Shown piece after piece: positions 12,801-24,761 of a stretch of 64,000 bases of DNA. The notes below the pieces were generated by a model. The model saw only the letters and a list, made by a program, of their open reading frames with translations. It ran no database searches and had not been told where the DNA came from. Source of the DNA: Cordia subcordata (taxonomy: Eukaryota; Streptophyta; Magnoliopsida; Boraginales; Cordiaceae); assembly GCA_028554755.1 (NCBI GenBank), contig JAPTOF010000001.1, forward strand, positions 5,376,501-5,440,500, in the 5' to 3' direction. Position numbers and translations under genes: made by a program. Position 1 is the first letter of the stretch. Each line of letters begins with the position of its first letter.

Positions 12801-13072
12801 AGTGTGTTTGGAATGATCTTATTTTAAGATACTTATCCTATTAAAATTTAGAGATATCTTATAAGATTTAAAATATCTTATTATATACACAATGCATTCT
12901 ATAGTTGTAAAAAATAAGATAGAAATGATTGTTTATTTCTTAAAAGATAAAAAGTATGGTTTTGTTTTAAATTTTCAAAGAATACATAATAAAATTTTTT
13001 AAATTTTATAAGATATACCTTCATTTTAATAGAATAAGTATCTTAAAATAAGACTATAACAAACACAGCATT
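12801..13072. mobile_element. MITE with long terminal inverted repeats
   Basis: The left end reads TGTGTTTGGAATGATCTTAT followed by TTTAAGATACTTAT. The right end is its imperfect reverse complement (ATAAGTATCTTAAAATAAGA then ACAAACACA). Inverted repeats are about 40 bases. A relative of the left end recurs at 21006-21056 inside PLR-A intron 2. The right terminus is tandemly duplicated. Confidence 0.65.
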
Positions 13073-13132
13073 AATCTTCATTTTAATAGAATAAGTATCT
13101 TAAAATAAGACTATAACAAACACAGCATTAAT
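13019..13132 (+). repeat. Perfect 57-bp tandem duplication of a MITE terminus
   Basis: Units 13019-13075 and 13076-13132 read the same throughout. Each contains the whole right inverted repeat of the MITE at 12801. Confidence 0.9.
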
Positions 13133-15450
13133 CGACGGCTGATTAACTCTAGGCTTCAAAACTCTCTGCAGAATAGCAATGGTTATCTCTGCCAAAAAGG
13201 ATAAAACAAAATTGTAACAAAGATTATATGTAAGCGTGACTAGGGGGATATTTTTTTCCTCTCTTTTTCTGAGAGAGAGTGCCAAAACTAGTAAAGGATC
13301 ATTTTAGAAAAAGCAATTTTCAAAATATCATTTCCAATAAAAATTTGACGTATATGCCACCCTCCTAAGTCGTAAGAGCAGACAAACTATACATGGTACA
13401 CCTCAAATATTAAAAATACTTACCCCGTTACTTAATGATCAAGATATTAAACAAATATAACAAATTTTCACTTTACAAGTTTTTTTTTTTTTAAATAATG
13501 TTGTCTCACCTATTATAAAATTACATCAAATTGTACATAAGTGTCTTGCAGTAAGACTCGTAATTATGAACCCCATGGAAACGGTAAAGGGCCCCTATCA
13601 GGCTTACAAGCTAATTTTGTTGGAGCATGTTAAGATAATAAATAAATATAATAATTCATTTTTAATGTAGGAGCATGTTAACAAAATTAATAAATATAAT
13701 AAGCTCGTCTCTACAAGCTTAATGGATATGTTTAATAAATCTCATTTTATAAATTTAAACTTTTAATTGTCTTTTTCTTGCTAAAAGTAAATGATCTTCA
13801 TGGATCGTCATGCATGATGCAGGGAAAATTTAGTCTCTTCCAAGGATGAAGAGAGTAAATAAAATAGTTGGAACGGGTTACCATCGTCAAGATTACTAGA
13901 ATCTCTTGAGACAACAAAAGTAATTATACTTTTCTATTCTATTCATAATAAACAAGGAAATTGTAAGTAATTAAGGGCAAATCTACATTATTTATTGGGA
14001 GGATCCATTCTAGTCTACACTTTTACGTCACAAAATATTTTTGATTGACAAAACAACTTTAACGCTCCTATGACTTTTTGGTCTTAAAATTAGTTAAGGT
14101 TGAAAATCAACTGCCGGCCGCCCTAGGACGTCATATTTTTCAAAACACAACAAGGTTGGTCGGGTGCAGGCATTTCGATGTCGATTTTGTAACACATAAT
14201 AGTACGTCGTAACATATACACCATCCACAAATAGTCAAAAGTCTAATCTTATATTAATGTAGTCTGACATATTCTCAAGAAAAGATAATATTAAACCATT
14301 CTAGAAGCAAGTAGATGGCGAAGCGTGAGCATTTGGATGATGATGACCCGATTGTGATTTGTGTCCTTTGAAAGTCATTAATCTTCAAAAACAGCAACTA
14401 TCAACAAATATTTGTGGAGACTATATAAGACACGTTCTTACAATTATATGAATGTATATTTTTTAAAATTAAATTCAATTAGAATTTTTAATAACAAAAA
14501 TGTATAAATATTCAAAATATAATTATTTTATGGAACCAATAAAATCAATTTCCCCCGTCTTGTGATTGACATATATGGGAAACTAATTAATTTAATTTAA
14601 TTTTAGGTTTCGGAAGACTTCTATGTATGCACAAATAAAAACATATACATGAATTTACAATATAAAATTTAAAGACATAATCAATAGCTGAAGCTTGTGC
14701 TTGTTTGAGCCATTATTTTAAAAAAAAATTATTGAGAAACTAACTGTCACCTAGGAAATAGTTGTCTATCACCCAATCTAAATTTAGATCTTCTTCTCTC
14801 TGTTCGACTCAATAGTAACAGATACTTATCAGAACAAATGTTAGGTTAAGAGTATGAGTGGGGACCTAGCCCTATTTATAATAAATTTTGATGGTCCTAC
14901 TTATAAAAAGATTTATTAGAATATATGGGCTTGCGCATAAAAGAACTGAATGGATTTATGAGATAGGCTAAAACTAATATGATTACAAGGCATAACTTGT
15001 AAATCAAATATTCAGTTTATTTTAAAAAATAAAAAATAATTAACGATAGTCCACTTTAAAGAGAAATATTCCAACATTCTAAGCTTGACATAGAGCAACC
15101 ATTTTGCATGCATCGGTTTATGGCAAAAATGGGAATTCTGGTCTCACTTCTACTTCAAGTCATTTCTTGAGAGTGAATTAATAATATCTGCCCTCGCTAG
15201 CTAGCTAGTTAGTTTCTTTACAATAAGCTCTTAGCCTCATCACGCATTCGCCACCACAAAAAAAAGAAAAAAAATAGAACAGAATTACCCCAGAAGTAAC
15301 CCAGTATGTTTACTATTTCTTTTTACAATTTAGTTCCTTAACTTCTAAATGAACTTTTAAAATAATTTTGACAATTAAATTCCTTAACTTATAAATGAAT
15401 CTTTTAAGCATTTAGCTTAAATTTTGTACAGCACTAGTTCAAGTATATGC

Positions 15451-15902
15451 TTAGATCTTGTTTTGGCACAACTACCTGCTTAGATAGCTGATAGTTGTCT
15501 AGGTAATTGATAATTAGCTAGTTGCTAATATTTTAACTACTAAGAAATGTGCTTAGATTAACGGATGAATATAAGATGATATAAAGAATATTAGTATTAC
15601 ATTATTATTGTTGTTGTTGTTGTTATTATGGCGACTATGATTACTATGGTGATTCATTTTATAATCAGATATATTTATGTGATAATGATATTTTATTATT
15701 AAATCATAGTAAAATAATTGTTACAAAACATTAAACTTTTTAATTTTTATGAAAAATTACTTGAAATACAAAAAATTACCTGAAAAACTACTTGAAATAC
15801 CATTTTATCTCAAATAATAGTTTGATGAAATAGTGCTTTAATTAGTTAAAACACTAAAAATTAGTTAAAAAATTGTTTCTAGCTATTGTCAAACTGGACC
15901 TA
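15451..15902. mobile_element. Candidate MITE of about 450 bp
   Basis: The left edge TTAGATCTTGTTTTGGCA matches the reverse of the right edge (TTAGGTCCAGTTTGACA). The edges sit at TTA/TAA, which suits a 3-base TWA duplication. It includes (TTG)n at about 15607 and no coding frame. Boundaries are approximate. Confidence 0.45.
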
Positions 15903-16423
15903 ACTCAATCCTTTAAAAAAATCAAACTACATGTTGAAACAGATGTCAGCATAAATAGAAAGCTGGGTTTAATATAATCAATGTCTAAACTAGGAAGGAG
16001 ACACGTGCTCTCATTTAACCGTAGTTTAATTTCAAGGAATAGATAGGAAAAATTTGTAATATTAATTTGACTTTTATATATGTGCTTATTATTTTAATTA
16101 TTTAGGTTCACACGCTAACCTGCCTGAGGTGACAATCATGTACAAACCCCCGCCGTAGAACTTAGAAGTTGGAGATTAAAGGGTCTTAAAGTGAGCAGCA
16201 GAATTTAATATAGTAGTTAGCAAGTTAATTAGTATATGTCGGTCGAGTAGATTAATGTTTGTTACTGCTTTATCAAAGTCAAATTGGTGGAAAATGGCAG
16301 CTTATATAACAAGTTCATGAAAAAGTTAATTATAATTAGTTCAAAACCATTAAAAAGTATTAGTAAGAGACCAAAACAGTCAGGAGCATTTTTGACACCA
16401 AATAGCCTTTATTATTTTTATGG

Positions 16424-16592
16424 CAAGTACTTGGATTGATTTTGAAGAAAAATTAAAATTCTACCAAAAAAAAAAAACTCCTCAGAATCACCTTTTTTTA
16501 GAAGTTAGAAATTTTAATTTCTCAAAGAAAAATTTCTTTTAAAAAATTATAAAAAATAATTTAAAAAAAAAGTCAATGCAAACCAGCACTTG
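16424..16592. mobile_element. Tourist-like MITE, diverged
   Basis: CAAGTACTTGGATTGATTTT at the left pairs with the reverse of AAGTCAATGCAAACCAGCAC at the right. The inside is poly-A/poly-T with a TTTAGAAGTTA motif shared with the elements at 23444 and 37585. Confidence 0.45.
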
Positions 16593-18326
16593 TTATATTG
16601 ATTATTGTTTTCATTTTTCAGTTATAGTTGAGGTCTTCAAGGTCATTTTAACTATTGGGGTCAGGGGTTGGGGTAGATAGGTAGATGGTCAGGGCTAGAA
16701 AAGTGGTTTTATTTTGACTTTCTGGACGAAAGTAGAAAGATCAGATCAACTCGATCCAAATTCGCAAAGTCAATAAAATGAAACAAAAGGGTTTGTATTA
16801 GATTTCTCATGTCTCAACAAACGTAAGGGACGAACAGTCAAAAGATTTTCTCCAGAAAAAGCAAGAGAACAATATAATATAATTTCGTCAAGTCTCACAA
16901 AATTTTATTACCATGTTTTATGAAATCAATTTTCAGTTATCACAAGAGCAGCAGCTTAATACTGAGACTAAGATTAAAAGCTTATAAGCTACAAAAAAGA
17001 AAAAAAAATTAAAATTGAGTATGACCAGATAATTATCTTGGTCAAATTAAGAAACAAGAACTTTTAGAAAAACAATAAAAAGGAGCTTATTGGTTTCAAC
17101 TTCTCAATTTATTTAGCAAATATAATAGTATATACGACGTATGTATAGCTGTAACATATTGACTACCCAGTTAAATGCTAGGAGACATTATTGTTGCAAT
17201 CCCTTATTGCTACATTAGTCAAGTTTCACCTACTGAATATCTCAAGATATCTACTTAAAGACTAAAATTTATTTCTCAATCACAATCATGTTCAAATTGT
17301 AGGCTCAGTCTTTCTGAATCTTGTACAGATATATTATGACTTTTTGTTTGGTCAAGAGTAGAATTTCACTCGTAGAATAAATAGAATGAATAGAGGAGAC
17401 AATTGCTAAATCAAGCTACTCCAATAGGCTAATGGTCAGCATACGTAGGATTAGAGAAATTATTCTTTTAGAAATGATAACCTGGATTCGTATCTCATTG
17501 GGTGTAAGGTTGGGTTGAGGGTTGTTGGATGAGGGAAAAAAGGACCAGCAAATGAAAAGTTTTCTTTAAGAAGGAAGAATAACTACAACCAATAATAAAT
17601 TAAATGGCAGCTAATCGTATACTTAGAGTGCATTTGGATTGATTTATCGAAAAATTACTTAAAATACCTTTAACTTTAAGTGGTTTTTTTTTTTTAAAAA
17701 ATATTTGACTTTAAATAGTTATGTGTTAATTTGAATAATAGTTAAAGTTATAAAAATAAGTATTTATATATTTGGTCAAACTGGATTGAGGAAAAACTTA
17801 TATTGTTAAAATAATTACTAAGGATATAAAAATAGAATTTAAATAAAAAACAATATAAATATATAGTTATTTATTTATTTCTAAAAGAATATTATGCGGG
17901 ACTACTCTCTAATTTTTCAAAATTTTGATAACTTGGACGACCACAAATATCGTTTTCAACAAGAATATCAGTACATTGGCTAATTGGTTGGCAAAAATGT
18001 ACTACGTAGCTCTTTCATCAGCTTTCCGTGCAAAGCTTATAGTAAACAGGACCAGCCAGGCCACACAACCGGAGGATTGATGCAACAACAGTAAAGGCAC
18101 TAAAGAGTCGAGGCCTCGGGTATCAATTAGCAGCCGGCCAAGATGTATTGTCGTTGTCATGTAAAAACGTAAATGATGACATTGATAATTTGTCCACATG
18201 TTTACGTAGTTGTGTCCCTAATTTACGTGGGTTCATTTTTCTCTTACATGCAATACCTTATTATATTCTTTTCCCCTCTTAATACATGTATAGTAGTAAT
18301 GTATTTTTGCCCTATACAGAAAATAG

Positions 18327-18328
<2 letters not shown>

Positions 18329-18361
<33 letters not shown>
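18329..18361 (+). repeat. (TA)n microsatellite
   Basis: About 16 TA units. Further TA/AT runs lie at 20451-20480, 24411-24441 and 34440-34501. Confidence 0.9.
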
Positions 18362-18366
<5 letters not shown>

Positions 18367-19753
18367 CTTTTTTGTGCGGATAATATATAATCTAATATTC
18401 GTATGTGCTTAATATCTTTCATCTCATGGGATTAAATTGTTTTTCTAATTAGATTTACTTAGAAAACACACCTATTTCAAACAGAAAAAAAAAAGAAAAA
18501 TAATAAAAAAAAGATGATAGGAGTATACTCTATTGTATACCCCACTTCCCGTAGAATGCTTCCTTCCCGTTCTTTCTCCCCACGCCAAAATAACCAAACC
18601 TATGAAAAAACGGTTCACCTCAATGATTAACTTTCTCAACCTACTAAATCCTAATATATATCTTGCATTTGGAAAAACATGACGAATATATACGAGTATA
18701 ATAATAACAATAGTTTCAAGTATTAAAATGTTATTAAATTATAAAAGGGTAAAACAGCAAGAGTTAATTTTATTTTCCATTACCATTTTATTTCCCTTTT
18801 CGTCTAGTTTTTGACAAACAATGCAGAGAAATAGAAGTTATATAACCTCTTCCTGGACAGAGGAATTTGGTTCTTCCTTGGCCCCTTCTCATTTTCCTTC
18901 ATTCTTATGAACCAAATTCAGTGTGATGAGGTTTGCATGTTGAAGACAATAAAACGTATGAAAATTTTTTCCTAACAATTAAAACGTTTAAATTACGTGG
19001 TAATTCAATATCCAAGTCCCATTCAATAAGATATTAGGATCCAAGTACTTAATTAGACAATCATGGGTTTAAAGCTTGTCATTATATATCCATTTAATTT
19101 AAAAAGAATGTTCTTGTACAAGGTTTAGAGGACGTTTGGCAAAGATTAAATAAGAAATATCTCCTGTTAGTTTCTAATTTTAGATGTTTATGAATATCCA
19201 AATAAACACGGCCAGAGGCCCTATTAGTAAAAACAATCCTTATTACCAACGAGTCGGAAGATAATAAATAATATAATAAATCCCTGTCGAACTTTGATCG
19301 TAATAAATAAACCACTGTATAAATTTAGACATTCTAATATGTGTTTTTTTTGCAATATTAGAAAACTGCAAGTTAGTGAAGAAAGATCCGGTGACGAACT
19401 AAGGACAAAGAAAGTCCGTTCCATATTGCTCGAGCTCTTCTTTTAATTTGCATTTGTTGTCTAATAACCTTTTTTTTTTTTCATCCTCTTGAATCTTGAG
19501 GTGAAACACTATGAAGTCACCACGTACGGTTTTAATTTCTAAAACAGAACACCTAGACGACCCCTCACAAGGGTGAGAGATATGGCACACAATGCATTAT
19601 TCTATTCAGCAAGTTCCCATTTCTTAATTTTAAAGAGAAGCATAAGTTATCAACCAAGCTACTCTTCTTTAGTACTTATCGTAAAAGGACTCAAGCTCGT
19701 ATAAATAATACATATATACGAATAAATAAAGAAAGAAAATATTGCACTTGTTC

Positions 19754-19769
19754 TATATATATATATATT
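19754..19769 (+). promoter_or_regulatory. Likely TATA region of PLR-A
   Basis: TATATATATATATATT lies about 65-80 bases before the PLR-A start codon, a usual distance for a plant core promoter. AT richness makes this a weak call. Confidence 0.35.
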
Positions 19770-19833
19770 TATTTATTCCTGAAATCATATAACGCTCAAA
19801 AAATCATAACGCACGAGAGAGAAAGAAACACGA

Positions 19834-20451
19834 ATGGAGAGTTTGAAGGCAAAAAGCAAAGTCCTTATTGTTGGGGGAACTGGGTACTTGGGATCTAGGT
19901 TTGTGAAAGCAAGCTTAGCTCAGGGCCATGAAACTTATGTTTTGAGACGCCCTGAAATTGGTGTTGATATAGAGAAGGTTCAAATGCTGTTGTCATTCAA
20001 GGCAAAAGGAGCTCATCTCGTTCCAGGCTCATTTAGTGACCATCAGAGCCTTGTCAAGGCTGTGAAACTGGTGGATGTTGTCATATGTGCGATTTCTGGT
20101 GTTCATATACGCAGCCACCATATCTTGCTTCAGCTCAAACTTGTTGAAGCAATCAAAGAGGCTGGAAATGTCAAGGTAACATGTCTAACTAGAGAAATTC
20201 TTTGTTGGGAAGATGATCTGTTTCGCGCCCTTATTTTTAACTCTTTCGAGTTTCGACAATATAAAGTCCTTATATTTGAAACGCGACAATTCAATAATTT
20301 ATTTTTACAATTTGTGACGCTGTTAATCTTAAATTCAAAAAAATAAAGAAACTAATGATATTAGGACTAATTTTGTCACAACTTATAAAGATAAGAGATT
20401 GACAACTTAGCAAATTGTACAAGTACAAGACTAAAAATTATTATTTTTTTG

Positions 20452-20482
<31 letters not shown>

Positions 20483-22857
20483 AATTTGGGTGCAAAAGCG
20501 TCACTAATTACAAAAATAAAGGATTAATAAATTGTCACGTTTTAAAAATAAGAAATTTAATTATCAAAAAAATAAAAAATTAGGGACTGAATAAAATATT
20601 TACCCTTCTTTATTTGTATACCTCTATCTTGTTTTTAGTCGGCAAAATGTTAGATATTATCATTCTTCTCTATTATATTTTGTATGAAAAGTGTAACCGC
20701 GGTTGACTAATTATGTTTCGTAATTAATTATATATATCATAGAGATTTTTGCCGTCTGAATTTGGAACCGATCCAGCGAGAATGAAAAATGCAATGGAGC
20801 CTGGAAGAGTGACATTTGACGAGAAAATGGTGGTGAGGAAAGCAATAGAGGAGGCTGGAATCCCTTTCACCTATGTGTCCGCCAACTGCTTTGCCGGATA
20901 CTTCGTCGGCGGGCTTTGTCAATTTGGCAAAATCCTTCCTTCAACGGAATCTGTGGTCTTGCATGGAGATGGAAACATAAAAGGTACATCTTCAATGATA
21001 TTAAGAGTGTGTTTGGAATGATCTTATTTTAAAGTACTTATTCTATTGAAATAAAATTAGAACAAATAGAGTATAAATTATACGTTCTAAAAGTAAATTA
21101 TTTTTTAAAAAGACACTCGCGCAAACAATTATAAGTTTTACTCGAAAAAATAAAAGCAGCGATACGTCACCATATCTGGTTTATTGATCTCCCTTGAACC
21201 TAAAAATAAGATACGGGCCCTCATGGGTCCCGTTTACCGAAACAACTGATTCGTTAGAAAACCCTTTTGCCTACTGAATTTCATGTTAAATTTTGAAGTC
21301 ACTTAGGCACAAAGGGAAAGAGATAGGAAAGATGGCATTTTTTACCCATAAAGTTACAGGTTTATATGGTGTCTGTTCATTTAAAATTTACTTAATTTTC
21401 TCGTGGCATTAATTGACGAAATTTTTGGGGTTATTGCACTGATATGCCGTCATTAAGTGATGATGCATGAGAAAATATGGTAGAGTTTTAATTTGTTATG
21501 TACATAAATTATTTGATATTCAACATAATAAATCTTAACATATAAACGAGAAGTAAAAAGATAAATGGTTGACAGGGTGAGATAAAGCATTACTTTAGCA
21601 GAAATAGAGTAGAGAAAAAGATGAGAACTCGATAAACTAAAGACAGTAGTCAATCTCAGTGGGGGAAACTCAATGGATTTAGTATGTCCACAAGCATAAA
21701 TTATAAGTATAGATCTGACTATATATCCTCTATCATTATTTGTTCAAAATTTTGGTTTTTTATTATTGAGGCGAAATTAATATGACAGCTTTCAATCATT
21801 CTAGTTAAAAACTTGATCTAGGTCAAAAGAAATTAACAACTTGTTCATATCTTTCTGAGCTGTAATTTGATTATTACATCTAATATATATTTAATTTCGC
21901 ATGCGTACAGCAATATATGTTGATGAAGATGATATAGCCACCTACACTATCAAAACAATAGATGATCCCAGGACTCTAAACAAGACTTTGTATCTGAGGC
22001 CTCCCAAGAATATACTTTCTCAACGTGAAGTAATTGAGATTTGGGAGAAGCTAATCGGGAAAGAATTACGCAAGTCATCGATATCCAAAAAAGAACTTTT
22101 AGAGTCAATGAAAGGTAAGGCTATACACACACACACACACACATACACACACTCTTCGAGAGCAACTTGACTTTTGTTCTGATATATTGAATGAATCTAG
22201 CTAGTTACTTTATTTTCCCCAAGAAAACTTTAAAATGTTCTCAAATCATCATCATTTTTGTTTATACCACAAACATAATTAAAAGATCTCGCTTATACTT
22301 TGAGAACAAAATGGTCACTTAACCATAGAACTTCTTGTTTTGGTGTATTAAGTAGTAATAATCAAGTAAAGCAAGCCTTCGTTACTATAACCTTTTTTGC
22401 TCTTTTGCAACACCCATACTTTAAAAAAATAGAAAACCTGTTGGGGAAAATGAAAAAATCGCTGCAATAGTTACGTTCTCTTACTCTAATAATGGATTTT
22501 CCAATCTTTGTACAAACTAAAACTTTTCACAACGATTAAAAATATTTTTTAGTTATTTCCTGCAATGGCATCATACGCAATATCATTAAATCATTTGCAA
22601 CAGTTTTAGATTTTACAATAAATTAAAAAAAAAAAGTGGTAGAACAAATTATTCTGACTTTACTTTCTACTATTTTCTATTTCTCTTGCAAAGGACTTGA
22701 TTATGCACAGCAAGTTGGGATATGTCATTACTACGACGTGTTATACGAAGGGTGTCTTACTAACTTTGACATTGGAGATGAAGGGGAGGAGGCATCTGCA
22801 TTATATCCAGAGGTTAAGTACACCACTGTGGAGGAGTACATCAAGCGATATGTATAA
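19834..22857 (+). CDS. PLR: Pinoresinol-lariciresinol reductase, copy A (intact)
   Basis: An NADPH-dependent reductase of the PIP family (with isoflavone and phenylcoumaran benzylic ether reductases). It would reduce pinoresinol to lariciresinol and on to secoisolariciresinol in cytosolic lignan synthesis. Exons 19834-20175, 20743-20983, 21911-22114, 22694-22857 give 316 residues; usual length is about 312. Seen: NADPH loop GGTGYLG (residues 14-20), SGVHIRSHH near the substrate loop, RFLPSEFGTDPARM, the catalytic Lys in VTFDEKMVVRKAIEEAG (Lys142), FTYVSANCFAGYFVGGLCQF, and the C-terminus YTTVEEYIKRYV. Sequence is close to remembered Forsythia PLR. Start is the first in-frame ATG, four residues longer than copy D. 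Intron 1 holds a fold-back element, intron 2 a MITE fragment, and intron 3 an insertion shared with the pseudogenes. Whether it does one or both reduction steps, and with which stereochemistry, cannot be read directly. Confidence 0.93.
20262..20557. repeat. Fold-back element in PLR-A intron 1
   Basis: The arms, about 20262-20340 and 20479-20557, are imperfect reverse complements over about 78 bases, sharing ACGCGACAATT/AATTGTCACGT, GTGACGCT/AGCGTCAC and AAATTCAAA/TTTGAATTT. The loop of about 140 bases ends in a (TA)n run. There is no coding capacity. Confidence 0.75.
21006..21056 (+). mobile_element. MITE fragment in PLR-A intron 2
   Basis: GTGTGTTTGGAATGATCTTA and the following TTTTAAAGTACTTATTCTAT match the left terminus of the MITE at 12801. 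No partner terminus is seen in the intron, so it is a solo end or truncated copy. Confidence 0.6.
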
Positions 22858-23443
22858 TAATCTAATTGTATTACCAATTTCATGTGGCAATGCAAAATAA
22901 AGCTGTTATTTCTCGTGTTTTAATTTCTTGTGTTTTATCTGACACTTTTTTACAATATTGTATAGTCTGGTTTACGGCTTTCGATGTTAATTTGATTTCG
23001 TCAAGTTTTATATATTTACTTGAAAATTGTACTTTAAATATTTATGAAATATGGTTAAAATTATATATGTACTAATAAATATAATTAACATATTAATAAT
23101 GCTAAATTAAAAAAGTATCTTTTAAATTAATAATATTAGAAATTTTACCTTAGATTTTCAATTTAATTAATCAAATATTTTCATTAACTATAGTTGTAAC
23201 CACCCTAAAAAGCTATACGTGTAATGATAAATATAGTCAAAATATATTATATTGGCATGATGTGATGAGCCAAATGTTAACAAATATTGCAAAAATTTTT
23301 GGAGGACAAGTAGATAGATAGATTTTTCTGTGGAGATATTCTAATCACATACCACTCAGCTAGTTTCTAAAGAACTTCTATCAATCGTCGTAGTGCCAAT
23401 CCATCTATTGTACCGGAGATGTTGAAGGGTACAACTTGACTAA

Positions 23444-23658
23444 GTGTCTGTTTGTATTGGCTTTTTTTTTTTAAAGAAAAAAAATATATTTTTGAAAAAG
23501 TTATATTAAATTTGCAATAACTATTTGATTTGGCTTCTAAAAAAGTTGAAACTTTGAAAAAAAAAAACTCAAACACAGTTTTTTTTAGAAGTTATAATTT
23601 TCAACTTCTCAAAAAAAACTGTTAAGAAAAGCGCTTTTGAAGAATCCAAACGAGCCCC
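23444..23658. mobile_element. Tourist-like MITE
   Basis: The left end GTGTCTGTTTGTATTGGCTT follows TAA. The right end reversed reads GGGGCTCGTTTGGATTCTTC. The inside carries the paired motif TTTTTAGAAGTTATAATTTT and poly-A/T runs. It is non-coding. Confidence 0.5.
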
Positions 23659-24406
23659 GAATAGCTTGCTATGTCCATTGAGGGGATTATGTAGTTGGGC
23701 AAAATTGACTGGAAATATGCCGCCTGGACATTTGTCAATTAAACTAATAAAGCAACTCACAACTCTAATTATTTCAATTTATCTTGACAATTGACCATTA
23801 AGGCTAGATTTCTTTCAGTCAGATTTTATGGATTTTAGATATTTTCTTTCTGAAAATAATTAAAAAAAATCAATCGTGACAAAATTATACCATAATTACT
23901 CATTTTCTTTATTTCTTTTCATAAAGTTAGAGTATATGTTCATTTAAGATCCAGTCCCCTGGGATGCTTTGCGGTAAAGCCATGGGGAGAATACCACTTG
24001 TGCGTGAGCTTGAGTCACATCAGTTGTTGCTAGGTTGAATGTACTATTTTACCTGGTACAATAGTCTTAGAGAGAATTATTACACCTAAGGTTTATCAAT
24101 TGATAGTCAAATTTCACCAAATATTCAATGGTCGGACTTCATCAATTGAGTCATCCCTCTCAATATATATACATCATTAATTATTGCATGACAAAATAAT
24201 AAAATTTTTACCCTATGCATAATATATAAATACGAGATGTTTATTATATAAAATTTTACCAAAAAAACGAGGAGTAAAAGGGTAAGATAAGTACTTTTCT
24301 AATTAATTAAAACTCATAGCTGTAATAAAGGCGGTTAGAATTGAAAGAGCAGGACTGGAGTAGAGAAAAAGATGAGAACTCGGAGAACTGAAGATACGAG
24401 TTAACC

Positions 24407-24446
<40 letters not shown>

Positions 24447-24458
24447 TTAATTAATTAA

Positions 24459-24576
24459 GAGCCCGTTTGGCTAAGTGTATTTGGGGTTCATAAGATGCAA
24501 ATAGTAAGAGGCATATGAGGAGTGTTTTTTTTCTAAGTACTTATAAGCTACAAAATAAATAAAGTCAAACAGGCTC
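24459..24576. mobile_element. Short Tourist-type MITE (118 bp) with TAA duplication
   Basis: It starts GAGCCCGTTTGGC and ends GTCAAACAGGCTC, which are near-perfect inverted ends. TAA flanks both sides (24456-24458 and 24577-24579). It lies just upstream of the truncated PLR copy, inside duplicated intron-2-like DNA. Confidence 0.75.
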
Positions 24577-24761
24577 TAAAATAGATCAAACATAAGTTGG
24601 AGTACAAATATCATAACCCAATTCATCCGATTACTACAGGGATGAACCCAATCCAATGTAGAAATAGTATTTCAAAATCCATTATGTGTTTAAGGCCTTT
24701 TGTTTTTTTTTTTGCATCTGTTATTTTGGCACAGATCTTTTTGGTTCTTAAAAAGAAACAG

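Larger units (their letters stand above)
13133..19833. other. Gene-poor interval upstream of PLR-A
   Basis: I see no coding gene on either strand. The open frames are short, AT-rich and unsupported. The interval contains MITE-like elements (15451-15902, 16424-16592, a partial one near 17625-17790), a 38-bp spaced direct repeat at about 15336-15405, a (TA)n run at 18329-18361, and the likely PLR-A promoter at its right end. Confidence 0.5.
22858..24761. other. Intergenic DNA between PLR-A and the first PLR relic
   Basis: It holds the PLR-A 3' flank, a Tourist-like MITE (23444-23658), a second short one (24459-24576), and from about 24260 sequence similar to PLR-A intron 2 (see the pseudogene entry). 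No other gene is seen. Confidence 0.55.

Noticed and set aside
13100..19600. A protein-coding gene in the long interval before PLR-A
   Set aside because: All frames are short, AT-rich and without conserved motifs or a consistent exon chain.
23940..24060. tRNA gene or SINE near TTTGCGGTAAAGCCATGGGG
   Set aside because: No cloverleaf can be drawn and there is no acceptable B box.
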